DNA from: Stercorarius parasiticus
Lineage: Eukaryota > Chordata > Aves > Charadriiformes > Stercorariidae
Direction of reading: 5' to 3'
Length of the DNA stretch: 64,000 nt
Assembly: GCA_013396915.1 (NCBI GenBank)
Contig: VWZL01002060.1
Location: 124,001-188,000 of the forward strand
In this document: positions 51,420 through 64,000 of the stretch, in pieces
Layout: each line of letters opens with the position of its first letter
How positions within the stretch are numbered: the first letter of the stretch is position 1
Position numbers and translations under genes: made by a program
The notes under the pieces: generated by a model
The model's database searches: none
What the model saw: the letters and a program-made list of their open reading frames with translations, nothing else
What the model was told of the DNA's origin: nothing

Positions 51420-53347
51420 TAATAATCTTTCTGGTTCCTTGTGCTCTCTCATCTGCCTGCATCTCTCTCCCATACTACATGTTTCCCTGTGGTGTGAACT
51501 CTTTTTGTACCACTTTCAAACAGCTTTCAGCCATCAGGAATCTTTCTGCTACTAATCCAATGTCGTAAGGTGGAGGACATAGCCATGGAGCAGAGCAAAA
51601 CAAAGATCTCCCAGCTCCAAGTCCCAACTAAGTGATCACGCTATGATGTGGTCTCCTTCTGACCCTTGAATCCTGCACTCCTGGTGCCACTTTCATTAGG
51701 AAGGCGTGAAAACACCTAAACCCAGGAGGTTCATTAGCCTGGTGGCAGGTGGCAAAGCCACCCAGGAGATGGGACTTGTGAGCTGCCGGGTGTCTCATCA
51801 CCTGGTCACGCATCCTCACCAGGAAGGGAGCACACAACCACAAGCAGCAAGCCACTCTCAGCTGGATACCCACCTCCAGAAGGGACTCTAGGGTCTGGCT
51901 CCAGGATGAACAAAGGCAGCTAGTGTACTACCCGGAGGTAGGTGTCCAAGCTCTAGAGAGGGACAGGAGCTCGGGCACTGCCTTTGCCTGCTTCTAGTCA
52001 AATCTCCATCCAACATTTTGGCTTTCTGGAGGGCTGCTCTCAGGCTCGCAGCTCTCTCCACGGATCACTTCCGCAGGCCTTGGACCATATTAAAGCAATC
52101 TGCATCTTACCCTGGCTCTCAGGGTTTCCTTTTCCTTCCAAATAACAATGCTACAGTTTAAAGGTGGAACTTGGCCAAAGAGCTCTGCAGATAAACAGCT
52201 TCCATCTCTTTTTTGCCAGAATAACACTCCTCTTGGGAGGAAGAACACAGGTGTCTAATGGTCCAAAGGAACTCAACTTTCAGTTGATTAGAGTAGAAAT
52301 GGCCCTTAAAAGTGGAAAAATTCACCAAGGGAGGGAACTGCAGGCCTGGAAATGAACTGAGACCTGTCTCAGCACCCATTGAGAGGGATATGCCAGCTGG
52401 GAACAGGGCCTGAGCAGAGCAGCTTGAGGATATGCTGACTCGGCAGACTGCAAGCACAGTTCCTTCTGAAAACTTCCCCTCCCTTGCAGAAACCCCGAGG
52501 AAGGAGTTTGCCGTCTGAAAATAACTGTCAGCTGCCTCCCAGAATTCCTCGTCCCAGAGTTCATCCGTGTGCCTGTCTGCTGAGGACATTAGCTATGAAA
52601 AACATTTCTAAAGGTGGTTAGAAAAAGCTAGGACATGACTCTCTGGCAAACACTGCTAACCTCTTCCCAAACTAAAATGTCTCCTTGCTTTCTTGCTTAC
52701 CCAGGGCAGCCACAAAAAGCATCAAAAAGAACTTTCAAACATAGAAATCTAAAATTAGCTACCAAACATCAAGCAGGTATGAGTATGAACTGTGTTTTAT
52801 AACCCCAAAAGCAAGGTGATTAACACCTCCTTTAAGTTTGCCAGAGACCTGGCAATTTCTAGTCTAGCTGATGCATTACTCGGACACCGTGGTGATGGTT
52901 TGCAATATAAAACAAGAGGACAGATGCGTGTACACTGCACCCCCCCAGCCCCTTGACTACATCAATCCTCCATTTCAAACAGGATTTACTTTTCATCATT
53001 TTATAAACAGGCTGAGTGGTGCTGTGGATGAAGTGTTCATCCATAGCAGGGAGTGGGGCCAACAGCTGAAATCAAGAGGCCATTTTCTTTGCTGAGCTGC
53101 AAATCACGGTCCGGAGTTGATGCAGAAGTGCCTGCCTCCCTGTCCCTCAGCATGACCACCCACCCCCAGCTACCTCGAGAAATCTCACCTACAGCCTCAT
53201 TTTTTTTAGTCAAATAGTCACAGATTTCTAACACAGACACTCACGACTTCCAGGTGATTGCCCTTAAAATCAGTGCTGTTACACATTTTACAATATCAAT
53301 TCATTTTTGTAAGACTAAGACATGTTTTAAACTTTAAAAACTTCTAA
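51420..53347. other. Intronic sequence between two CR1 fragments
   Basis: No exon or repeat recognised. A 143-codon ATG-started frame on the minus strand (52158-52589) has no recognised family and a weak start context, and its length is expected by chance in a window this size. Confidence 0.6.
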
Positions 53348-53825
53348 GGATTCAGCGTGGGGTTACAAAGGGCTACGAAGATGATTAAGGGCTACCAAGA
53401 TGATGAGGGAACTGGAACATCTCTCTTATGAAGAAAGGCTGAGGGATTTGGGTCTCTTCAGTCTGGAAAAAAGACGGCTGAGGGGGGATCTTATTAATGC
53501 TTATAAATACTTAAAGGGTGGGTGTCAGGAGGATGGGGACAGGCTCTTTTCAGTGGTGCCCGGCAACAGGACAAGAGGTAACGGGCACAAACTTGACCAC
53601 AGGAAGTTCCATCTCAACATGAGAAAGAACTTCTTTCCTTTGAGGGTGGCAGAGCACTGGCACAGGCTGCCCAGAGAGGTGGTGGAGTCTCCTCTGGAGA
53701 CATTCAAACCCACCTGGATGCGTTCCTGTGCAACTTGCTCTAGGTAACCCTGCTCTGGCAGGGGGGTTGGACTAGATGACCTCCAGAGGTCCCTTCCAAC
53801 CCTACGATTCTGTGATTCTGTGATT
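53348..53825 (+). mobile_element. CR1 LINE 3' fragment
   Basis: Sense CR1 of a different subtype from the 29-kb and 51-kb copies. It reads [59 protein letters not shown] and [19 protein letters not shown] one-base deletion near 53703-53709 then shifts the frame; the following bases read [10 protein letters not shown] in the next frame up to a proper stop. The 3' UTR ends TACGATTCTGTGATTCTGTGATT. Near its start a 19-bp segment is doubled (53368-53405). Apart from that one frameshift the fragment is well preserved. Confidence 0.96.
53368..53405 (+). repeat. 19-bp tandem doublet inside a CR1
   Basis: AAGGGCTACGAAGATGATT is followed by AAGGGCTACCAAGATGATG, two mismatches apart. Other CR1s here carry this segment once (for example CACAAAGATGATCAGAGGG at about 18627), so it is a local duplication after or during insertion. 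Confidence 0.85.
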
Positions 53826-56800
53826 AAATATGCTGTTTGATAAAGAGGATCCTTCCCATGCATAGTGCCAACTCCAATGGTAAAACAAACAATATCCATC
53901 TCTTCAGGGATCTGTGGCTCACGTGGACCTGGTAAGATGGTACAAAAGCTACTTTCAGGCATTTGAACAGAAAATACGCCTTTGCTTCTCACAGTCATGA
54001 GTTTCCAGATGCTCTGGCTGATCCACATAAAAACCCTTCAGCATCCCACTGGCACTGTTTGCAAGCTGCTCATGCTAATAGCTGATTACATCCAGTTAGG
54101 TTTTAATTCAGAAACAACCTCATTGAAGTAAAAAAAAATATTAAACAAATGTAAAAGTAATGTTACAAGGAAGAGATTTAGAGCCTGATTCTCCAAACAA
54201 ACAAGTTATGCTATTAGATAATTTAAAAGGAAGGTGAACCAGTGTTTCCTTGTGGCAGCATCTATTATTTAACTAAAGGTCAGGTGAAATAACAATAAAA
54301 AATCTGTTGTCTCAGTCACTACAGAGGCAGATTTCAGGGCTGGGAATTTGTTCGATTTTAGGAGAAATAAATTCATGTCAACAGACAGCACACTTTGCCA
54401 AGCACTTCTTTCACTTCTCCCACCCCTCTCTGTTGGCCAAACCCTCTTGCCCCATGATTCTAATGTGCAGACTCTTTGTTTTCCAGGCACCTTCACACAG
54501 ATGGTCCCTCTACTTTTGGCACCTCTCAGCCTTTTTTTCTGCAACCACTAACTGTAGGAGGCAATCTCTTTAAACCAACTCACTGTTCACTTCCCAAACG
54601 ATCTGTGGTAAGCAAGAGGAAATGCTGAAGCCTGGATCTAACCAATCTTACAGACCTTCTTCCCAGCGCCTCTCTCTGATAGAGATTTCTTGACAACACC
54701 ACTCCCCAACCAACCTGTCCCTTCTCTCTCCAAAGCCACGATCATCAAATCTGTAGCAGCCCCTTTGGTTATGGTTTTATCTTTGCTAATCTATTGAGAG
54801 CTAAAGAAACCTGTATTTCTCCACTAAGAGCTCCCTCCTCTCCCTGTTTACTCAAGGACATTTTCTCCCATAGTGCCTTATCTTTGCCATTGTTTCATGG
54901 TCTAATTACTTCCCTTCTGAGACCTTAATTTCATTTACCTCCTTGGAGTCAGACAGGATGGTATCAAATATGTAAACTCAGCTGTGCATGATATTCATAC
55001 AAACAATGGCTACGTCCCTCGGTCTGCATACAATCCTTGCTGTATCATAAGCAAACCCACTTAGAAAAGAGAACGTGTATTTGTTAAGGTCATTGTCTAT
55101 TGCCATCAGAGAGGCTGAAACATTTTACTGTGCAAACTCAAGTTATTGCTACCTGAAGCATGCTACAGTTCACCCTGATGAAATTAAAATATTTTTGGAT
55201 GAAGAATAAATAACCATCTCGGAAGAGTCTGAATGAAGAAGCCTCTGACTGAATTCGAATGGAAGGAAATTGTTTAAACAAGTGTCTGTTCTCTGAAATT
55301 TAAACAGGTTTCTGGTGGTGAACTGTACTGATCCACACAGTGTAGCACAGCTAAAAAAAATCTTTTTTCCCCTTCTCTGTTCTTTATATTCCTGTACTCT
55401 TTGCTTGGTATCTCAGGTGTTGGTACGTGCCCCATTCCTACACGCATTGCCATGACATGCTGTGGCTGCAGTCAGTGGTTATATTACACGTGTTTCATTG
55501 AAACGTGGAACAATAACCAGATGACAGGGACTCCTGATGAAATCTTTCTTCTCTCTCTGTTACTAATATGGACTGCAGAGATCTTGAACGTTGGGATGTT
55601 TTATAACACGTTGCTCTTTCCAGGCATGTTGCTTTCTTCCAAGTGTGAGGAAGAGGGTTTTATAATACATACAATGCATAACAGAAATGACAGAAAATGT
55701 TCCCACAAATAAAAGGGAAACAACCTCAACCTAGAAAACTAGAAGGCGATTTCATTTAATAACGACACTGATTTTTGATTAAATAATTTCAGATTTATTT
55801 TCTTTTTAAGTGAAAGCATAAAGAGCATTTGGGAAATTCTTAGAGACAGTTAATAAATAACCTAAAGTAATTATACAGCCATCATCTCCAACTTGCTGTA
55901 TGTGAGACCTTCTAATTCTGCTAGTCAACACACAGAATAATAAAAGTAAGCTCAAATTGAAGTTGCTGTGATTATTATCCTGCATAGAGGAGAGCAGAGA
56001 ATGATGTTGCCCAGGGTCCATAACCCGCCCAGAATCGCTGCTGGTGGCACAGTAAAAGTAGGGGATGACAACTTCAGAAGAACGCACAGAAGTGTTCAAC
56101 AAATGCCAACTTGTCTAGTGGTCTGTCACTAAAACCAAATTGGATTAATTTCCTTTTCACTCTGCAGAAATCAAAGCAGCCTATTTCAAAATAAATATGT
56201 CATCTTTGAGGCCAATTAAATTTTGCAAGACGTGACCAGGGGGAGAAGAGAGGATCAAAAGTCAGGTTTCATAATGAAAGTCGACTGCATTCTTAATTAC
56301 TAAGAGATTTTGGCTTGTCTTGATTGCTCATTCCTCAAGAAACAACTCTTTGATGACTGCCTGTTCTGGATCCCCTTCTGCACCCCACGTGTGGTTGTTA
56401 AGAGCCTATTACAACCCTTCCTACAGAGATGGGCTCTTCTAACTTAGGCTACAGCATCTTCTGTTTTTACCACAGGAGAGCCCTGTTCAGTCCCTAGCTG
56501 ATGTTACAAGCACTCACCTGTTAAAATATGCATGGGAAAAAGCAATTAGTAAAAGCAAAAAAATATAAGGCAGAGACAAACTGACGAGAAAAAGACCTTT
56601 TTTGCAATTTGGACAGACACTGATCCCTAAGATAACAATCTTTCCTAGGAAATATCACACCCAAGATCTTACTAAATCTGGGGCAAGTAAAGCAGCATGC
56701 CAAGTATAAAGACAAGTCGTTACAACTTCAAGACATTTTTTTCACTCCAGTGCCAGTTTGACGTGTGTCCCACCCTATACAATTATTTGCTATTGCTTCT

Positions 56801-57410
56801 TTCTATGTGAGATCACCTTTAAAACAGTAATTAGAGGATGTATTTATTTAGAGGAACGCAAATGACTGCTTTGCTTCAGGGCCTGCTTAGCATGTCAAGT
56901 TAGCGTGGAACCACACCTGGCTACCAGAATAAAATCATCAGTGAAAAATAAATAGTCTGTGTACAGTCTCATACAGAATGTAACACTTCCCTCCAACAGG
57001 AGTCACGCATCATTTAATGCTTAACACATTCCCCAGAAGAGCGAAATATCTCAGATAAGGATCAGCACTGAACCGTTTGAGGGAAGGCATCCTACTGCAA
57101 TGTGTCTTGGGTGAGGTGGGACCGTTTCCAGTTCCCAGAAAGGAAACAAAAAGACTTGATTACCACCTTGACGCCCGGTGAGCATATTTGCCTTGCCTGT
57201 CTCTGACCAAAGAGTTCACAAAGAAACTGGGCGCGCTGCCTGGTTTCATTCTCACCATGGGTCGATCAAACATCCGTGTGCTGCATCACACCACAATATT
57301 TCAGCCTGGTCCGGTCTCCTGCTCTGTAGGGCATCCAACAACAGGTTTTAGTACTAATCTAAAAAACTCTTGCACTGAGTTAGGCTTATGGGCAAGCTTA
57401 AGGGCATGTA
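53826..57410. other. Intronic sequence between two CR1 fragments
   Basis: About 3.6 kb with no recognised exon, RNA gene or transposon. A 103-codon frame at 55401-55712 has no recognised family. Confidence 0.6.
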
Positions 57411-57678
57411 GAAATAGGACGAGGGGCAATGGTTTTAAACTAGAGCAGGGTAGGTTTAGATTAGACATTAGGAAGAAGTTCGTTACAATGAGGGTGGTGA
57501 GACACTGGCCCGGGTTGCTCAGAGAGGTGGTGGAGGCCCCATCCCCAGACACGTTCAAGGCCAGGCTTGAGGAGGCTCCGAGCAACCTGAGTTGAAGATG
57601 CCCGTGCTTACTGCAGGGGGTTTGGACTGGATGACCTTTAAAGGTTCCTTCCAACCCAACACATTCTATGATTCTATG
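57411..57678 (+). mobile_element. CR1 LINE 3' fragment
   Basis: Sense CR1 starting inside the ORF2 C-terminus: [52 protein letters not shown] and SNLS then stop. The 3' UTR is CTGCAGGGGGTTTGGACTGG ... CATTCTATGATTCTATG. The surviving ORF2 C-terminus is open to its natural stop. It is antisense to CAMK1D. Confidence 0.95.
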
Positions 57679-60600
57679 CTATCCCGAGGAGCATCCACCT
57701 TTCTACCATTCTCAGTTATTTCAGCAATGGCTGTCAGACACAACAGGTTTAACAGGTCCAAGGGGACAGGAGAAAAGATATCTCAACGGCTGACTCAATG
57801 CTCTTGAAGAGCTTCCTGAAGGAGAGCAGGAGGGGACACAGTGTGTGTCCTGGCAAAGTTATGTTTTTCTGCAGAAATTACTATTAAAGGATTTTAGTCC
57901 AGGAATGGCCCTCAAGAACCTCCACAATCCAAATAGTGACTTCTACTAATACCCATGTCCTTGCCACCATCAAATCTGCTGAAAGACCTGTTTTTTCATG
58001 CACTCTTTTCCCACCGACCTTAAGAAAATGTTTCCACCTCTCCACAGGCAGAGAAGGATTTTTGTATACTTCATTGTTCGCAGTGCTGCAAACACAGTGC
58101 CAAAATACCATGGTGAGAGACAGCTACGAACCACGATGGTTAAAGATATTCCTTTGGGGCTAAGAGACACACACACAAATGGGTTTATAATATTGTCCAC
58201 ACCACAACGCACGTCACATCAATGACAGCTTGCATATGGCCTTTCTGCTCATAGCAGACAAGTCAGCTGTGTGAAGAACCCCATTAACTCCAAGCAAAGG
58301 AAACAGCAAAAATACTGGAGTTCTTCGTGGGACAACTATGCTCTACACATCCATCCCTACCACAATAATTTGGCTTAAAGCATTATTACTAACCAGAGCC
58401 TGGACAAGAAGGTGTTAAGGTATCTGGTGGGGAGTGACAGCACTGAAATGGCTTAGCCTTTCCTAAGTCAGAAATACCACACGCAAATTACAGAAATCAC
58501 AGCATTGTCTCCTCGGTGGAGCGTGTCTCCTCAGGGCATTCTTTTCAAGCAGACCGTACCATGGTAAAGGTCAGCATCGTTTACAGACAAATCTATTTTG
58601 TAATACATGGTGCACACTGTGCTCTGTACAAGACAACTTGCACACAAAGCTAGCTTTCTCAGATCGATACAAAAATACTGGTGGGCATCTCACTGCAGAA
58701 CACGGAGGAACGGGAAGTGCTGGACGAAGCAGCAGATTGCCATGCCCACATGATGCACATCAGGCTAAACAGATCTGGGTTAACCCAGGAACACCTGAAC
58801 TTCCATTCCTCGGCAGCCCTGAGTCCTTATTGATGCCTGTTTAATTTTGTTTTGACTCAGGCAATAAGCACTGGGGAGGTTCAAGCCCTTGTCCACACAT
58901 TTTCCAGCCATCTAGCCAGCATCTGGCCATAAGCCTCAACCGTAGGGATGCACCTCTGGTGACATCTGGAAACTGCTTCCTCGAGTGCAAGAATGATCTG
59001 GCACATAATTTCACTTGGCTTTTTATAGCTTTTAGAGCGTACCTGTAAAATTCCACTATCTATAAAATACTAAAAGCAAATTCAAACAAGCAGCAGGTTT
59101 GCAAGGGGGTTCACAGTTCCCATTTGCATTCGGAGCATTTGACAACACTTTCAGGTTTTTTTTCTATTCTAAGTGAGGAGCACAAAAAAAATGCAGCAGG
59201 AATTAACTGTTTGAGAACTTCTTTCGGCATCCAAGTTGGTGAAACATTTTTCTGGAATCTTTTTGTCTTGGTCCCAATACCTCCTCCATCCTCCCTTTCT
59301 CCTGGATTACTCAGTCATAAAAGCATCCATGTGGCCATGTGTCATGTTTAAATATATTTTAATATACTTACGCGTGTGTTATGCCTCCTAGGGCAGGGTG
59401 GATTACTACAAGTGTAATGATCCCAAGCGAGGAGCATTTTTGCTGTGCTATAGGACAAATAAGTCGTATTGGCAGAGCTATGGAAAAGCTTCTGGTCCTA
59501 CCGTAGCAGACTCTATGCAGCTTCTTTGATCAGCACCATAATTATCAATAATCAACATTATCAAAAGAAAAGAGGAGAAAGCATGGGGAAAACTGTTTAC
59601 AAAACAGCAAGACCAACTGCTCACGATGCTCCGCTTCATTTTTAATACAAGGAAAAGCACAGCACTGCAAAAGCAGTTTTTAATTAACTGCTTTCTCCCA
59701 GCAATACTTCTGTCTCTGTGTAACAGTGCCAAGTACTGAGATTTATATAACTCGGCAATGGTTACGATTTTGCTTCAAAAATGTTATTTCAGTGGGGCCC
59801 TGCCACCACCCGCCGCATGTGTGGCTGCAGGAGGAGATTCAGGGAAGAGATGCTCTTTTAGGACCCTCAAATGAAAACTTTAGGCTGGAATAGGCTCTGA
59901 AAAACCTTATTTTCTGAACTTGTTTCTCCACATTGGAGAAGGGAAATAGTGGCCAGGACCAAGAATAAAAAGACAGACACCAACACTCTCAGTGACACCA
60001 ACATCCCTTAACACCATCTTCTCCCTCGTAGAGCGGCCACAGCACAGCAACAGGCAAGGACTGGCTGAGATTCCTGCGAGGCTGATTAAAAATGCTGTGA
60101 GCTCAAGTACTTACTTGGAGGTGGGGTGGGGGAGAAGTTAATATACAGGGACTTCCTGAAAACTGTATCCATTACTAACCCCTTTGCAACTGTACTGCTA
60201 CTGGAAGCATCCAGCATGGCTCCTCTGTATTAGTTTTAACCTGCCAGTTAGCTTCTGCTTTCTCCTGTGGTTGGTTTTTTTTTTTTTTTTAAAGTTTCTT
60301 ACCATTCCTCCATGCTTCAGAGGGGTGTTTTCCACCCTGGGGAGTGCAGACCCTTGGGGATTTGGGAGCTTCGCAGGATCTGTAAAGGATAACTAAAAAA
60401 GTAAAGCCATCATCCGCGAGTTTCAAATTAAATTGCTGTGCAGGAGCTGGCCCTGCTACTGGAAAAATTTAAAAGTACCTGCCTATTCAAATGGCTGAAA
60501 ACCATTATTATAAAACCATTTCCAGAATAAGCTCCTGGGCTTCTGCTCTTTCTTTTTCCTAAAAACAAGAAACAAATTGGCCACTGTACTCAGGAAGTTG

Positions 60601-63600
60601 ATTCCCCTGCCAAAACCCCTCCTTTTATCCCATTTCCAGATATTTCGTGTCCTTGGCTATGGGTCCCTGCTGTGTCTCTCCCCCATGGCCTCGGTGTGCT
60701 CCTAAAATCAGCTCTTCCTACCTCTCAGTTAAAAAAATCTCACGGGGCACTTATTTAATAAATGAAGATAAAATCTGTATTGTCACCAGGATTTTTACCA
60801 AATCAAGCGCTCTTTTCAGGATTACCCCACTCTGAAAATTCCTTTTTTTTTTTTGTCCCACTACTCTCCCCACAAATCACTATGTGCCATGAGAACACTT
60901 CTAGCTACAGAGTACACATGAGGAATGACCAAAATATTCTCCAAGTGCCAAAGGGCATCTATAAAGAAGAACCCTACTCAATTCTGCTTATTGAAAACAG
61001 ACAGATTGCACAAAACAAGTACCTATATGGGCAGAAAATGAAAGAAACACCAGATTTTTTAATACATCAAGAAACACACACACAAGCCAGTAAATAGAAG
61101 TTAAACCCAGACAAATTCCCAGACAAATGGGAATAATAGAGTATTTTTTGGAAGGATTATAGGGCATGCTTTTGCAGTTCTAGTGAATAAGCAGGAGACT
61201 CCTGCGAAGCCTGGCTACTTTTCTAACCACTATGCGTTAGTCAAATCCAGTTATCAGGCTCTATGTAGAATAAACAGACAAAATAACACAGCCTACTTGA
61301 TGCAAAAGAGACCAGGTGCGTTCGTCTTTCTAGAATTAAACACAGTTTAGAGAGCCTGCATAAACCCAAAGTCTAGTCCAAAACGAGACCAAATTTTTGG
61401 GCAGTTTGGGTCCTGTTTCTTTTCTTGAAAACGGTGTATTTCTTTTTAACAACTGAGTCTTAAAAAGGTTTCCAAAATGGTGCAAGAACAAGACCGGCAG
61501 CATAGTGAGTTGAGTGCTCCCTCTCACACCAGACACGTCTCTCAAAAGGATGGGAGAGGCACGATGGAAAGCAGGCTGGCCACCCCCATGCTGAAGATAC
61601 CTTCTTCACCTTGCCCCCTGGAAATAAACTGCTCCATTGGGTTAAGACCACCCAACATGTGGAGGCTTCTAAGGTGCTCATGGCCACATGCTGACTTAAG
61701 GCACCTGTGGGTGTTGTTAACTAAGCCAGACTTCCTACCATTATTTTTTCAGTTTACCCTTTGCATGCCACAATCCAAACCCTCCTGACGCGTAAGTTGG
61801 ATTGAAAAAATGCAATCTATACTAAAGAGAGTGTAAACCCTGTATTGTGCGGTGCTCCAGGGTATGCATTATTTCTAACCTGCTGCCTTCAGGCAAGCAG
61901 AACGCTGGGGCTGATGTCGAGAGGGATCAAAGTCCTCACAAAGGCAGACCCAGCAACTGGGTCCTGGGTGACAGGACCGACATTTCTTGGTTTGTAGTCC
62001 AAGACAGCAAAGGACTAGAAGGGCAGTGATGGACTACATATGACCAGCCCCCAGGAGCAGAAGGCAGTCGTCTCCCACATGGATGCTGTGGGCATAATTG
62101 CAACACAGGAAATTTTATATCTGATAGTACCAAAACTCATGAAGTCTCCTAACCTCCCCTAATTCCCTAGATAGGGAATTTCACCAAGATCCAGATCCCT
62201 CTCCTGTGCAGATGCTTTTAAAAATGTCACTCAAATCTACCTGAGACTTGGACGTGGCAGAGTCAACACAGGAACAGGTCTCTAAATCTTATAAGATTTC
62301 CCTGTGTGTAAATCGATGCAAAACACAATCCTCTATGTTCATTGACGTATCCTTTCTGTTATTCACTAAATCCTCCACAAATCATCCTGCTAATATATTT
62401 ACCTATATCAGCTACCCTAAGAGTATATACAGCACTAAAATAAAACAAATCCAATTGTGTTAAAATAAAGTGGTATAGGTGTTCCCAGCTTGAATAGTTA
62501 ACACTCAACTGTGGGGAAAGAAAAACAGTGAAAAATTGCCAGAAATACTGACATCAATCTTCCATTTCAAGAGCAATTCAGAGTGATTCCAAATATAGCT
62601 GGTCCTATTAAGAAAACAGCTCTCGGGTAAGAGTGCAAACTATGTCATCATAAAAGAAAATCAGAAACATATGCTTCTAATGAAAGATGGAATTTTAAAC
62701 GAAGTCAGCAATTCAGGGGCCTAATCGTAAATCAGAGCCCAGAGGGGAGAAAGTCTCTACGTGCCAACCCCATCCTTTGGGGGTGAAGTTTGGTGGTGAA
62801 CTCTGTGCCTGGTCTTTCCATTTCTAGAAGGAAACCAATTTAATGCCAGCAGCAAGACCTAGGAGGAGAAAACCCCACTTTGTAAGACGCAGACCACATT
62901 CCCCATCCTCTCACAGAAGTGGCCTTTTGGGTTCCCTTGTTCCAGCTCTACAGCTACACGGAGGGAGGAGAGGGGACATGGTCAGTCCCTGGCAGATTCC
63001 CTCTCCGCAGGGTGAATTCTGGCCTCATCCATGGCAGCCTAAATAGGCAGGAACACCATAAAACACCCACTGTTCCCACCCATTATCCAGAGAGAGCAGA
63101 GAGCTATCCCTACGGGAAAGCCAGGATCCTGTCTTGGCTTAGCTGTGCCTGATTTACTAGGGCATGAAGGTGGAGTAACTACCATTGGAAGAGTAAAGTC
63201 ACATATATTGGCATATTTTTTTTGATATAGCAATTCAGGAGGCACTGGAAACCAGGAAAGAAGGCTGTGCAGCTCATCTGCTATGTATAAAGCTCTGAGT
63301 CCACACTGCATGACTGCACAAGGCAAAGCCCCACAACCCTCATGGGCGACCTCAGCTTAGGCTTTCTTTCCACTTTTGCTTTGGGCTGAGATTCTCAAGG
63401 GAGCCTCGAAGAGTCACGTAACCAAGTTCAACGAGTTTGAATTTTCCTATTGACCAGAATAGCATTAGATCATATTACCCATGTCTATTTGTTAACGACA
63501 AGTGCTCGTTTACCCATGCTGATGCCACATGGTTTGGATGCGTGTTTTGTACACCATAAATGGCAAGGATGATGCCTTCAAGACATAAACACTGCGGGAC

Positions 63601-64000
63601 ATGCAGCAGCTCCACTCAACGGCAATTTTCTCATGCACCCAAAAAACACAGAAGGAAAAGTCTCAAACTTCACCAAAGTTTTCAGCTTCCCTCCCGCTAA
63701 CCCACTTGTAGAAAATATAAAAACAGACAGCCATGGCTATTACAGTAACATTTTATCTTTAGAAAGGGAAGAACTGACATTTCTATATATAAATGCCAAT
63801 AAAAGCTACATCTTTGTGGATCGTGCCATATCCACATATTTGTTGTGACTCACATAAGAGAGCATTTAAAAAATAACGAAAAAGCCCTTTCCTCCTCGTT
63901 TTCAGTTAGAAAACCCCTGTTATCCTTTTAAAGAGCAAAGTTGTGAACAGCTGCTGTTTTCTGTTCTGATTACCAAGTTGACAGCCAACACAGGAGTGAC
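57679..64000. other. Intronic sequence, proximal part of the intron before the CAMK1D exon
   Basis: About 6.3 kb with no recognised exon, RNA gene or transposon. Contains poly-T tracts at 60275-60290 and 60841-60854 and a short (CA)n at 61074-61083. Longest frames are near 100 codons and unremarkable. Confidence 0.6.
60275..60290. repeat. Poly-T tract
   Basis: Sixteen consecutive T on the + strand, followed by AAAG. Low-complexity run with no retrocopy body identified. Confidence 0.9.

Noticed and set aside
51022..51462. 146-codon minus-strand frame as a host gene
   Set aside because: It is the ORF2 C-terminus of a CR1 element with a few codons of unrelated flank at its 5' end, not a host gene.
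52158..52589. 143-codon ATG-started frame on the gene strand
   Set aside because: Weak start context (C at -3, T at +4), no recognised family, no intact transcript context. Roughly a couple of frames this long are expected by chance among the ATGs of 64 kb in six frames.
55970..56045. Possible further MIR remnant (TTGCCCAGGGTCC ... GGTGGCACAG)
   Set aside because: Too few ordered matches to the consensus to support even a weak call.

Overview
The window is vertebrate, almost certainly avian, nuclear DNA. The evidence is the set of CR1 non-LTR retrotransposon fragments with the ATTCTATG-type 3' tail typical of bird CR1, very low overall repeat density, no bacterial-style gene packing, and one vertebrate coding exon. 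No bacterial operon, CRISPR array, phage, tRNA, rRNA or complete gene was recognised.

The only host protein-coding feature I can support is one 75-bp exon on the minus strand at 34776-34850. It has clean splice sites on both sides and encodes part of the kinase domain of calcium/calmodulin-dependent protein kinase ID (CAMK1D). The rest reads as intron of that gene: at least 29.1 kb of the upstream intron (34851-64000) and at least 34.8 kb of the downstream intron (1-34775). I looked for the neighbouring kinase exons on the expected sides and did not see them. This fits a very large gene with long 5' introns.

The introns carry eight CR1 insertions, counting the two halves of a tail-to-tail pair separately (3' ends near 6290, 19068, 22317, 29663, 50957, 50958, 53825 and 57678). 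One much older CR1-like remnant lies near 30.4-30.6 kb, and there are several weak MIR-like SINE remnants. Most CR1s lie on the + strand, antisense to CAMK1D. A roughly 20-kb stretch around the exon (30.6-50.9 kb) has no recognisable CR1.

The most striking structure is a 1.84-kb direct tandem duplication. Copy 1 is 14878-16716 and copy 2 is 16718-18548. They meet at the only ambiguous base seen (N at 16717) and are nearly identical apart from one substitution and one cluster of small indels. The duplication contains the 5' part of a CR1 that itself has a microhomology-flanked internal deletion joining its endonuclease region to the end of its reverse transcriptase region. The duplication may be an assembly artefact or a real recent event, and the sequence alone does not decide.

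I found no convincing new biological system. The findings are structural and evolutionary: the duplication, the internally deleted CR1, a tail-to-tail CR1 pair, a near-identical inverted CR1 pair 21 kb apart, a few perfect hairpins and two CpG-rich intronic patches.
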